Assembly (NCBI GenBank): GCA_009760855.2
Contig: WPIO01000004.1
Location: 2,112,001 to 2,176,000, forward strand
Length of the DNA stretch: 64,000 nt
Direction: 5' to 3'
Origin: Cristatella mucedo
Taxonomy: Eukaryota; Bryozoa; Phylactolaemata; Cristatellidae
The translations under genes were made by a program, and so were the position numbers. The first letter of the stretch is position 1, and each line of letters starts with the position of its first letter. A model generated the notes under the pieces. It saw only the letters and a program-made list of their open reading frames with translations. It searched no databases and had not been told where the DNA came from. Positions 35,938 through 47,800 of this stretch are shown here, in pieces.

Positions 35938-37423
35938 AATAATAACAATAATACTGCACTTGATAAAGCGCCCTCAGAGAACTCAATCTCTTTCTAGGTG
36001 CTTTACATTTGCTGCAAAGGGAAACGCGATAGAATGATGAGTAAAATCATGCTTGATAAACAACACGAATAACGTGGTTAGGGGTGACATGCACACGGTC
36101 AGCAAGTAAGTGTGGTTAGTGGCAGCATGCACAGTGTCAGCATGCATAAGTACATGAAGGACGAATCACAGGGACCCACTAAATGGTGTCCTGAATAAGT
36201 GTGCTTTTAAGTTCTTATTAAATGTGGTCAAATCAGGGCATGTTATGACACAAGTCGGGAGTGAGTTCCAGGCTCTGGGAGCATACGAACTAGATGCTCG
36301 GTCTCCGAAGAATTTGAGGCTTGTACGAGGTATTGGCAAACTTTAGGACTCCGAAAAGCGGGTAGTACGACGCTTGGCCTGGTGGGGAGTAGATCTGAGA
36401 GATAGGCTGGAGCCAAAGAATGAAGTGACCTAAAAGTGAGCGACAAAACCTTGAAGTCAACCTGTTGCTTAACTGGTAGCCAGAGCAGGTTAGCGAGAAG
36501 TGGTGGGATGTGGCAACTGCGACGCTCACGACAGACAAGCCTAGCTGCAGAGTTTTGCACCAGCTGTAATCGCTTGATTGCACATGCCGGTAGACCAGCA
36601 AACAGTGAGTTGCAGAAGTCAAGACCGGATGTCCCAAATGCATGGACCAACTTAGACGTGGTATCCTTATCTAAGCAAGCCCAAATTTTAGCAATGCGAT
36701 GTAGCTGAAAGTAGGCAGACTTGATTGTGGAGCTGATGCGCTCCTCTCACTAGAGGTCACTTTGGAACATGACACCTAGATTTCGAGCTGATTCAACAGG
36801 AGATATGCTGACAGAGCCCATTTGAGCGTCCGCCTTTTAAATTTGTGAATCACACTGGGTTTACCCATAACAAGTAAGTTAGTTTTATCATCGTTTAGTT
36901 TTAGAAAGTTTGCTGCCATCCATGTGTGGATGTCATCAATACATGCAGCAAGTGAGTTGAGAGAATTTGAAGTGCTTGAAGGCTGGGAGGGATCAAAGCA
37001 AAGGTACAACTGAGTGTCATCCGCATAGAAGTGAAAGCCTAGATTGTGCTTGGCAATCACATCAGCAAGAGGCAGAGTATAAACCGTGAAAAGAGCCGGA
37101 CCTAGCATGGAGCCCTGAGGTACTCCATATTTCAGAGGTACCTCGGATGATCTTTGTCCATTCACGTCAATACTCTGGAGTCTGCCACTGAGATAGGACC
37201 TGAACCACTGCAGAGCAGTGCCAATGATGCCCAGGCGAGATGGGAGGCGCTCTACAAGAACTCGGCGATTGATAGTATCAAAAGCTGCCGAAAGATCGAG
37301 CAAAACAAGCAGAGACACTTTACCCATGTCTGCATTCCTAGGTAGTTCGTTGTATACCCGAAGCAATGCTGACTCTGTGGAGTGATCAGCTTTAAAGCCA
37401 GTCTGGTACTTACTGGAAACACT
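35938..37423 (-). mobile_element. LINE-alpha, minus strand, 5'-truncated, best preserved
   Basis: It runs from the AAT tail at 35938 to a truncation at about 37423. Two long antisense ORFs remain, at 36776-37366 and 36243-36650. Its 5' truncation abuts the duplicated hAT 3' remnant, so this LINE marks the left edge of the RCP-B block. Compared with other copies in the window it has few stops and is probably among the youngest. Confidence 0.85.
36776..37366 (-). pseudogene. Non-LTR reverse transcriptase fragment (palm)
   Basis: A 196-residue open frame covers RT palm motifs in order: '[19 protein letters not shown]' (first catalytic Asp), 'LKYGVPQGSMLGPALFTVY', and '[16 protein letters not shown]' with the intact YADD pair, then '[15 protein letters not shown]'. 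The motif set fits CR1/L2/Rex1-type LINEs. The N-terminal RT region and endonuclease are missing, and a frame break near 36776 separates it from the C-terminal ORF at 36243-36650 ('CHIPPLLANLLWLPVKQQVD'). Confidence 0.85.
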
Positions 37424-37763
37424 CTGTCCTCAATATCATAGTTTGCAACTCAGAACCTTGGAGCCGCTGCTTTTTCTGAATCAAAGAAAGTTAATGTGGA
37501 ATCTGGCTCTGTTTGCCTTGATAGTGAATGAAAATTACTTAGAAACAGCTGACGATAATGAAGAGAACGAACAAGAATATGACTAGGGTTGGCGAAATCA
37601 CATACAAAAATTGCAAATGTGATGTGTAAAATAGGCAATGTATTGCATTGGTGGCATTAAATATTGCAACATACCGCATTTTTGGAATTGAATATAGCAG
37701 TATATTTTTTAATATTAAAACATCGAATACAATAACAATATTGTTGTTCGCAGCCTTTGAGTC
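37424..37763 (+). mobile_element. hAT-1 3' remnant, duplicated copy
   Basis: It matches the last part of hAT-1 (from 'tgtcctcaacatcgcagttt' at 3140) to its terminus, followed by the same LINE-alpha flank (37764 on, 'gtcagaacag.tggctgtatgat'). Shared host flank proves it is a duplicate of the hAT-1 locus and not a separate insertion. Confidence 0.85.
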
Positions 37764-37930
37764 AGAACAGCTGGCTGTATGATGCATCGTCTGATGGGGG
37801 AGCAGTTCTGATAGGCAGGCTGGAGCCTGCTTGTCCTGCTTGATTGAAGCTATTGCAGGTCGGAAAGATGGTGAGAAGTGGCAACTGCGAAGCTCTTTAC
37901 AAATCGACGTAGCTGGAGATTTGTGGAAAA
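37764..37930 (-). mobile_element. LINE-alpha fragment flanking hAT remnant
   Basis: Counterpart of 3466-3630, including the 'gagaagtggcaactgcgaag' block. Confidence 0.7.
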
Positions 37931-38126
37931 CAATTTGCACAACCAAACAGCTAAGGGCTTCGATTCGCAATTCGAATTTTTTTTAAATTACGAATTCAAA
38001 GTATAAATTGCAAATAGCAGTAAGATATTAGTAAATTTGAAAGTATCATCTGTTTAATTTTTAGTTTTAGGGCTACCTAATTCCTAGCTGAAATGTGTAT
38101 ACACAAATTGTAGGCGCCGTTTGAAG

Positions 38127-38208
38127 ATGCTGGGGCAGCTGCTACGTGAGATGATTGGACGAGTCACCATTTTATGGTTAGCCACTTTCGGACTTTCGCA
38201 GGGCGGAG
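38127..38208 (+). CDS. RCP-B exon 1: signal peptide
   Basis: There are two in-frame ATGs, at 38127 (MLGQLLREM) and 38151 (MIGRVTILWLATFGLSQGG). Both give a leader with the hydrophobic core VTILWLATFGL. The first ATG is not conserved in RCP-A, so 38151 may be the ancestral start (324 residues). The exon ends in phase 1 at gtgagt. Confidence 0.7.
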
Positions 38209-41200
38209 GTGAGTAGTGTAGCTGCTTACTGTCGACACAGGAGCTATTATGCGATGCCTTGGTAGCTCCAGAAGCGGTTGAGCGGATAACTGAGGTTCCA
38301 TTGAGGCGGGAAATAGGAATTCACTTGATATCATGTGTCGTTTTATTTTAATGAAGAACTCTATAATTTGCTTGGACGTTTTGTGCTCACTTATAACATC
38401 TAAATTCAGCAGCTTTGACTTAATTTTAGTGAATTTCAATCACTGTTTTTGCTGCTGCTGTTTGGATAGTTGGTCCTCATCAGAATGAATCGTTGCGATG
38501 TAATGAAAATTCTAGAAGCTCCTAGCCTGCAGGCCCCTTTCTTAAAGCCTTTTTATAGAACAGGATCTTTTAAAATCGTATAAACATGACCTTGCTATTG
38601 AGTTGCAGTTCGGGTATATTCAATGACTACAGAAAAGTAAACTTTAAAATTGTGTGTGGCAATGACTTAATTAATGAGGAATTGCTTCTAGTTTATTGAA
38701 CGTTTATCCAGTAATGCTGCCTCAAGCATAATGCCTGGAAACTGAATTTCAGATAGCTGCTCATTTGATAAATCAATTTGGACTATCATAATGTGAGCGA
38801 ATATATACTGTCTTCTAATCAGTTGGACGATGGCTGCACCAGTTGATTGAAGCAATAGTGGTGATCTTTCATTCGTGGGCAACTAGGAAACTGTCTAACG
38901 GATTCCAAAAACTTGCCAACCGTACTTAGCAATCGAATGGATAAATGCATGTCCGCCTTCATTTTTTTTCTTTCAGAAACTCGGCACACAGTGTGCCAGG
39001 ATGTCAACATTAATCCTCCATTTATTAATGAAACCGGAATTCCAGAAGCTTCAGGTTTCTTACTGTCAAATCCGGTTCCTGCAAACATTGCAACCACGTG
39101 CACGACCAAACTGGAGTTTAATTTTACATCGGAGATAAAAGTTACGCTAATGAAGGTGCTCATTTGGAACAAAACGCGAACCCCAGATGCCAATGGATAC
39201 GGCTGGAAGTTGGCATCTAATAACGGCAAGCGTCGAATATCTTGGAGCCCAATACAGGGCGGCGAGTCGTGGAAAAACGCTAGTGCCGAATTATGTCCCT
39301 ATCTGCACGTTAAAGACGCATCTACGACGAGCGCTCCTCTACTAAACATATCTCAACGGTTTCGCACGAGCGTCTTGTACATTGAGTTAGATGGCGTACC
39401 TAATTCCGTCTGGTGCGATATAGTCATCAAATATGAAGGTAATGATTTTTCATTTCTTTATTAACTTAACCTTGCAGTCGGAGTTCTGACACTCTTAAGT
39501 AGGTTCTTTTTCGAGTCCGGTTGGGCGATCAGTACATAGGATATGAGGTCAGGCTAGACTTCATGAAAGATACATCCAATCACAATTCAACCAACCATGG
39601 TGGCTGCTGTGTTTCGCGTTTAGGAATGTCTGTGAAGTTTGTAGGCATAAAATTGAATTGACATATTCTCCTATCGCGGCTTAAAACGTTGAGGTACTCT
39701 TAGTCTGAGCTTTACTATTACTTTTGTAATTTTATTCACCATACTGTTGAAATTCGTTTTAAGTAATATGTATATGTCCAGTTTAATTAGGAGTAGTCTA
39801 GGCAAGGTCAAAATAGGGCTATCTAAAGAAGTTACCTTAATCAAAATTGCATAGATATCGTGTTGACCACGTCATTATAATAATTAAAATTAAAGCCTGT
39901 ACAAAACTTTCACCATTGTTTTTCTGCTCCTAGCTATAGGCTGACATACGAGTGGTTACTAAATTGAATGATAAGTTCTTTACATTTAGTATTGCATAAG
40001 GTAGGGTGCCATCTTGGCAACTTATCACAAAAACGCTCCAACTTACTCAGCAAAATAATAACTTGTATTAGCCACTTAATATGGGACTTAATTTATTAAA
40101 AGTCTCACCGTGCTTTACAAAGAAGCAGTTTGCAAATATTTCTCGAGATCTTGGTGTTAAGTCAGCAGTATGAGGTTATTGATAATGTAATTGAGTGCAA
40201 CAAATGCCAATAGGTGTGAATCACTTTTTTAGGTGTCAGTAAAACTTCCGTGATTTCCCTCGAGTTTCAGGCTTCGTTCATCCCTCTGGTCTTCTACCCT
40301 CAGGTTGAATGATTTAAATATTAGTTTTCAGGAGCTAAACAAACGTGGATTTTCAATTTAGTGATTTTTGCTATTTCTTTCAAAATGCTAATGCACAGTT
40401 TGCCCGTTGATTATTACTTGATTGTAATTTTTCCCGGCTTTACAATGTCTATGCACAAATTTTCTAAGCTGGCAATAAGACTGAGGGTTTATCTTGTAGT
40501 GCAATATAACATGGCGATAGTGGAAGTGAGGCTTCAACGGCAAACAGACAGAGATACAAATATACGCCTGAAAAGAGATTGAGGTCTCTGAGAGATCTTT
40601 ATCAAGTGTGTTATTAATATTATTATTATTATGTACAAGCAGATGCAGGTATATTGATAGAAGCCTATTCAGAAAGATGTAAACAGTGATAGTATCAGAC
40701 ATGGAAAGATATCGTACCCTTGATTTTGTATCTCCGTCTGTAACTCTACAAAGTCATAAAGACCATGTGGGTGGTACTCAGGAGAGTTTTGCATAGCGCA
40801 CTCACAGCCTAAGCGGCTTTCGGTACGCATTCGGTAGCCAACAGACTTCGTCTCACGCAACAAAGAGAAAGTGGGAAGCATAGCAGAGTCAGGAGAGCAG
40901 TTGAGGTAGTGAGTAGCATAGAAGTAGCAGCTCAGGACCGCTGTAAAGGATGTGCCATAATCGGCAGTAGGAGAGTAGTCGTCGTTGTGTAAGAATTGTG
41001 GAAGCAAGTTCTACAGTCTAGGACCTGTAGAGCTAAAGCTTCTGTCACCCAATGTCTTTAAGCGGAAGAGTAGGATAGCTAAATTATTGTCCACACAGGA
41101 CCTGATGATGCGAACAGGCTGAAACTGATGCAGCAGTTCATCTAGGTCATTATGATGCTGTACAAGTTTTCTATAAGGGAGTCGGAACCCAGCAGTTGTG

Positions 41201-41725
41201 ACATACGCAGCATAAAGCATGCAAAAGCGAAAACACAATCCGTTTAATCCAGCATACTGGAGAAAACCTGGAGATAATAACGATAACTTGCAAGTGTAAC
41301 TTCAGGGAGCTAAGATGTACTGAATCATGCACTGGTATTATTGAAAAAATTAAATTTGCTTGTATATAACCCTTTAGGAACTTAATATCCACTCAAGCAC
41401 TTCACATATGCTGCCAGGCTCGAGACCAAAACCTCGGCCAGACATTATTGGGGCCGAGCATCTTAACCACCGGACCAAACCAGCTAGGCAGACTTGCAAA
41501 GCACGTCGGAGCAAAAACACTCACGCTCACAGGGCAAATGGGAAAGCTGACTACTACTGACGATCCTTTATGGGATACTAAGAGAATGCAAGTTCATTGT
41601 AGGTTGTCACTTCACCTCGAAAGGACCACCAGAAATTTGGTGCGTAAGAGCTGAAAGATTGATCATCAGAACATTTCGATGCAGCGAGAGGAATGGCTAA
41701 ATGAACACGTGGTGAGAAGCAGGAG

Positions 41726-41818
<93 letters not shown>

Positions 41819-44800
41819 CCGTTGAGGACCAGTGATTTCGTAGTAGATGAGGAAAGCTGAGGCCAACGAATGGAGGGAGCTGTAAGCTGAACAGAATTTT
41901 TTAAATCGATTTTAGGCTTGATAAGAAGCCATTGAAGCACTGACAGAAGTGTGTTGATGCGGCCGCTGTGCTACTGACTCAAGACTAGATGATTTTATTT
42001 AACCAGTTGTTGACGACGAAGGACTCTGGCAGCAAACCGTGAATAAGCTTAATTGGAATCATCCAAAAATAACCAGATTTGCATTACTGGGGCACCACTA
42101 GCTTTACCTAAGCAGAGATTCTGCATATAACACCACATATAGTCTTAGCACCGAGACCTATGGTCTTAAGAACAGGTTAAACCTTTAATAAATAAATAAT
42201 TACGAGCTGATTTAACTGCCTCTTTTTGTATGGCGACAGAAGAGACTTTATGGCTATCACCACCGCTTGCAGGGGTGATACAGGATCGCCCACCTCAGGA
42301 ATCGAACCCACGACCTTGGGACCAAGGCCGTGAAAGCAGCCGTCTTACACAGTGTGCCATCCTTCTTTAGCTATTTGATGGCATCTGTTCTCTTTCGAGG
42401 GATTGGAGCTCACTCTCACTTACTACTATTTCCTGCTATTTTATAGCTATATAGTATTCACTTTCCTATTATTCCGCAACTCTTCTTGCCTTACTAACTA
42501 TCGCCTGAGATGAAGATGAAAGCTCCGGACTCTCAGTTTTGCTGCAGCTACAGCTCCACAGGTTCAGGCTGAGCTGCAGTGCTTTCCTGGGTAACTCGTA
42601 CTCGTCTGTCAATGTCAGGTGGCCTTTACTTGGCCTAAACTTCTGCATAAATGACCAAACATCTATAGTTGCAGTAGTTGACCAGAGCAAAGCTGCATTT
42701 AAAAAAATTTTCTTTAGACTATATAATTTTTTGTTCGGCTTTTCAATCGAAATTAGCTTCCTCTTAAGAAAATATTTTTAAGTCAACCGTATTTACGAGG
42801 CCCGCCATCTGTTGCTAACCTATAACTGTTTGATTATAATTAGCTTGTCAAGGTGTGCTTACAGCGCTTTTTTTACCATCACTAGGTGCTGCTACTTCAA
42901 CACCTACGACGACGGTATACCAGACTTCAGCAAGCTTTTATTCGGACTCGTCAGGTGAGTGCCTTTGGAAAAGTCAGCTGTGCAATGTATGGTTTGCATC
43001 TTTGGAACAGATGAGACGGATTGAAAAGTAGTAAAGTCAATGAATTTATTTGTATTTGAGATTATCATACGTAACGCAACTATTGTCCCTTCTTAGTAAG
43101 TCTTATTTTTATCATAAATAGTTCTGATGACTACACAGTAAAGAAAGATATATTATTCTCTGAAAACTTTACTATTGTCATAAAAAAAACATAATTCCTA
43201 GACATTAAGCAACTACCAATGAGAAAAATGAAGAATTCGAGTCCTGTAGTGTCCAGTTAACAAAAAAAGCAACGAATCACATGAATGAAGTGAATCCCAA
43301 TTGCCATGTATCTATTTCATTTACACGCAAAAATCACTATTCAAGAAGGCTCGGAAATAAGAAGGTACTCCAGTATTGAGGCTACACAGCAAATCGTTTT
43401 CCCGAATTATCATCCGAATTAAATCTAAGATATGAACCTGAAGAACATTTCAATTTATAATTTTTAATCTGTGTAAGAACCACAACCAGTTACCCAAAGC
43501 ATTCAGCTTCTCGGAATCCAGCAGTCTGGAAATACCTCGTACAAACCTTAAATCCTTTGGAGACCGTGCATTTAGCTTGTATGCTCCCAAAGCCTGGAAC
43601 TCCCTCCCGACCTGCGTCAGAACATTCCATGACCTGACCACATTTAAAAGAAACTTAAAAACACATCTATTTAGGACAGCATTTAGTAGGTCCCTGTGAT
43701 TCGTCCTTGATGTGCTTATGCGCGCTGACATTGTGCATGCTGCCACTAACCACATTTGCATGGTGACCCTGTGCATGTCACCCCTACTAACCATGTTATT
43801 CATTTTGTTTGTTTTTTAAGCATGATTTTACTTACTATTCTATTGCATATCACTTTGCAGCAAATGTAAAGCGCCTAGAAAGAGATTAAGTTCTCTGAGG
43901 GCGCTTTATCAAGTGCAACATTACTATTATTATTATTATTCAGCCTTTTAGTTGCATAGAAATACATGTACTAGGGCGATTACACTTCCACGCCTCTGCT
44001 TTAATTCCAGGAATTGTGAGCGTACGAACAAAATGAATGGAACCCTAAAATTTTGATGTCGGTCCGACGCAAAAACTGAATTATTTGTGTACTTGGCTTG
44101 ACATACGATTGGTTATGATATGTAGGCTTGTTAAAGACCAGAAAGGAATATGGGAAAAGAAAAACCTATCCAGTATTAAATAAAGCATTTATTTAGCATT
44201 GACCAGGGATCCTACTGACTCGTTTGAATATTCGCAGCTGGCCTTATAGTAGTCTAGATGATCATGAAGTTGGAGTAATTCGCATTAGTGTTTGAAAGAG
44301 AGGGCCCGCGGGAATGCAGGAGGCAATGCAGGAAACAACAAAAGAAAGAAAGACTAGCTGATTCAACAGCATATTTTTATAGCGACAGAAGAGCCTTTAC
44401 GGCCATCACCACCGCTTGCAGTGGCAATAGAGAATTGCCCACCACAGGATTCGAACCAACGATCTCGGGACCGAGGTCGTGAAAACGTAACATCCGCGCT
44501 CATAATTGTTCGCCTTTTTTGCAAGATTAGAAATTCAAGAATCCCAGCAGCAGCTATTGAAACCAAACCATGAATGCATTTGAATGGCAATAGCGAAACC
44601 ATATTAGGCAGGAACGGTCACATATGTAATAGTAAGGTCGCTATGAGTCTGCTACGGAACGGACAAATCGTGATCCAGTGCAAAAGCATGGGCTAGTGAA
44701 ACTATGGACGCGTGGAAGAATATGAACTGAACATATTTCTAGTCAAAGCTGGAAATATTAAGATGCGCATACGTACGTAGTTTCGTAAGCTCTGCGATAT

Positions 44801-47800
44801 ATTAGCAATCACATAATATTGCGAAAAATGATTATGATGCAATTGTTATGGTACCTTCAGAGAACTCAATGTCTTTCTAGGAGCTTTACATTTGCTAAAA
44901 AGGAAGCTCGATCGAATGGTTTGTGGTAGCATGCTCAATAAACAAGAACACGGTTACCGGGGACATGCAAAGGGTCAACATGCAAGTATGGGAGCCGTGA
45001 TGGCACACTTGGTAAGGCGGTTGCTCTACTCGACCTCGGTCCAGCGGTCATGATTTCAAATCCTGCCTTGAGCAATCGTTCATCGCCACTGCAAGCAGTG
45101 GAGAGAGCCATAAAGGCTCTCCTGTCGCAATTAAAAAGAAGCTGTTAAATCAGCTAGCATTTATATATCATTTTATAAGTATGATTAGTGGCAGCGTGCA
45201 CAGTGTGAGCCCGAATAAGCACTTGAAGGACGAATCGCAGGGACTCACTTAATGATGTGATAAATAGATGAGTTTACAGTCTCTTATTAAATTTTAAAAG
45301 TGAGGATATGCCTTGACGCAAGTTGGCGGTGAGTTCAAGACTTTGGGAGCATAAGAAGTAAAGGCATGGTCTCCAAAGGATTTGAGGTTTGCACGAGCTC
45401 TAGGTAAACAGTCAGATTCCGACAAGCTGGTGATACGATGCTTAGTCTGGTGGGGAAGTATATCTAATATATGCATTAACGGTTTTGATTTAGAATTTGA
45501 CGTGTTGGACATTCATAGGAGGGATGGATGAAAAGCAGAGAGGTGTGACAACTGACTGTCACCTGCATATAGGTGACAGTCAAGATTTTGCCTGGCAATC
45601 ATATCGGCAAGAGGGAGAGTACACATCGTGAAAAGAATGGCACCAAGCCGCACAGGCCCCTTTTCAGGTTCCCCATTTTCAGAGGCATCTCGGATTATTT
45701 ATGTATATGCATGTAAACACTCTCGATTCTCCCATTAAGATATGAGCAGATGATCATATGACTCAACAGAAGCCATTAGTAAAGATTTGCTGATTCTGGA
45801 CAGAAGTGAAGAGATCCATTTTTTAAACTGATTTTGTTTCGTGCAGGCTGCTTTGCATCAACCAGAAAACAGGGTGGTGGTTTAATTACGGCATTAACTA
45901 GAATTTCCTAACTTTTTTCAAAAGTCTGGCATAAGAGTGCAAGCTTGAAAGTATTAAAAAGTAGTAATTAGGCTTAGGAAAATACGTAAGCGGCTGTACG
46001 GTCAGCATATTTAGTGACTTAAATTTTTCAGCGGCTGAAGAGACATTTTGATTGTAACTTAGGCTTTTAGTAAGCAGTACGAGAGTGACTCGAAATGCTT
46101 GTTAATTTCATCATACCTCTAAATAAAGCACACAAAATGATGTAAGGTGTTTACCTCAACCTCTTTGCCAGTGGTTTGAAGATAATGCTAAACATTTTTA
46201 AAAAACCATAAACATAACATCTTCAAAGCTTTTCACATGATAACTAAATTAATGCATGGTTGTTTACAGAATTCTAACTGAAATAAAATGTCTCTCGGGG
46301 CACTTTAGATATGCTTCCAGATACTTTTAGCTTGAGTTGTCATGATTGTTTCAGCCAGCGGTTGGACCCTTCTGTACATTCTGTTGACACTCACTTTGGT
46401 GATCATCGGCATCGTTGTTGCTGGGATCATTATTGTTCTCCATTGTCGGAAACGAAGGTAATGTAATGCAACGTAACGTATCTCCTGTAACTACACGAAG
46501 CCATAAATACTATGTGGGTGTTACGCAGGAGAGTTTTTGTATAATACATTCACAGCCTAAGCGGCTTTTGGTCGCAGTCGGTAGCCAACAGACTTTATCT
46601 CACATACTAAAGAGAAAGTTGGAAGCACAGCAGAGTTAGGAGAGCAGTTGAGGTAGTGAGTAGCATAGAAGTAGCAGCTCAGGACGGCTCGAGAGAATGA
46701 GCCATAGTAGGTAGCAGGAGAGTAGTTGCCGTTGCATAAGACTTGTGGAAGAGAGTTCCACAGTCTAGGACCTGCAGAGCTAAAGCTTCTGTCGCCAACT
46801 GTCTTTAAGCAGAAGAATCGAACAGATAATTTATTGTCCGCGCAGCACCTTCATACACGAATAGGCTGTAACGGGTGCAGCAGTTCAGCTAGGTATGGAG
46901 GAGATAGGCCGTGGAGGGCCTTGTGGGTCAGCGTCAGAACTTTGCTCTGTATCTGGTGATCAACCGGCAGCCATCCTAGCTCTGTTAGCAAAGCAAACAC
47001 CTGGTCAAACCACTGGGACTTGAAAACTAGCCTTGCAGCCATGGTCACAGCCAGCTACAGTGGCCTAGTTGCTTTCTTTGGTAGCCCAGCCAAAAGGAAA
47101 TTACAATAATCAACCGAGACAGAACTATGGAGCTAGTTAAATCTTTTGCAAGCCACTGTGGAAGACATCTTCTAATCTTAGATAGGGATCGTACGCTATG
47201 GCTGGCTGTATAAAGAGTTATTTGAATGAAGCTTTTAAAATTTAGACAGCTATCGAAAACGACACCTAAACTTTGAGCCCGGGGCGATGGTCGCTCGACA
47301 GCATCGCCTATTAAAAGACCAAAGCCCTTTAATCCAGCTGCACGCTTAGGGTGCAGTATGAGCTATGATTTTCGGTTTTATCGTCATTTAATTTCTCGAA
47401 TCACGAAGTGATATATCTAGCGGAGCTATGGGGTAGTGACATTCCCGTAATAGACGTCACATGAAACATCATTGCTAGCATTGATAAGGGCAGTTTCAGT
47501 GGAGTACTACCTCTTGAACCATGATTGAAATGTTTCTGAAATTAATTCTTTTCAACGTGTGCAACCAACTGCTTAGCAACAACTTTTTAAGAATCTTTGA
47601 CAAGAAAGAAAAATCGGGAAACTCAGCAGTAGTTTTCAAGGACCTGATCTAATCATTTCAGGCTTTTCATTATCGGTCTAACGATTGCCGATTTGAAGAA
47701 CTTGGGTACAAACGCTTTTACTAAGTTAGCATTAAAATTCTAGGTTTTGGCAGAGCTAAGTGGGTCTGCTGGTGAAGACCGCCGACATGAAGGTATAGGG

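Larger units (their letters stand above)
39439..42885 (+). other. RCP-B intron 2
   Basis: A 3.4-kb intron aligned to RCP-A intron 2, plus private LINE-beta, (GA)n and SINE-A additions listed separately. Confidence 0.6.

Noticed and set aside
38819-39229. 136-codon minus-strand ORF
   Set aside because: It is the antisense shadow of RCP-B exon 2. The sense frame has conserved splice sites and replacement/silent structure.
38977-39438. Immunoglobulin V-set domain in the extracellular exon
   Set aside because: The four cysteines and tryptophans do not fit the Ig pattern (no C...W...DxxxYxC). A CUB-like sandwich fits somewhat better but is unproven.
41666-41940. Ser-Leu repeat ORFs across the (AG)n tract
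   Set aside because: They are simple translation of a dinucleotide microsatellite and are not conserved in RCP-A.
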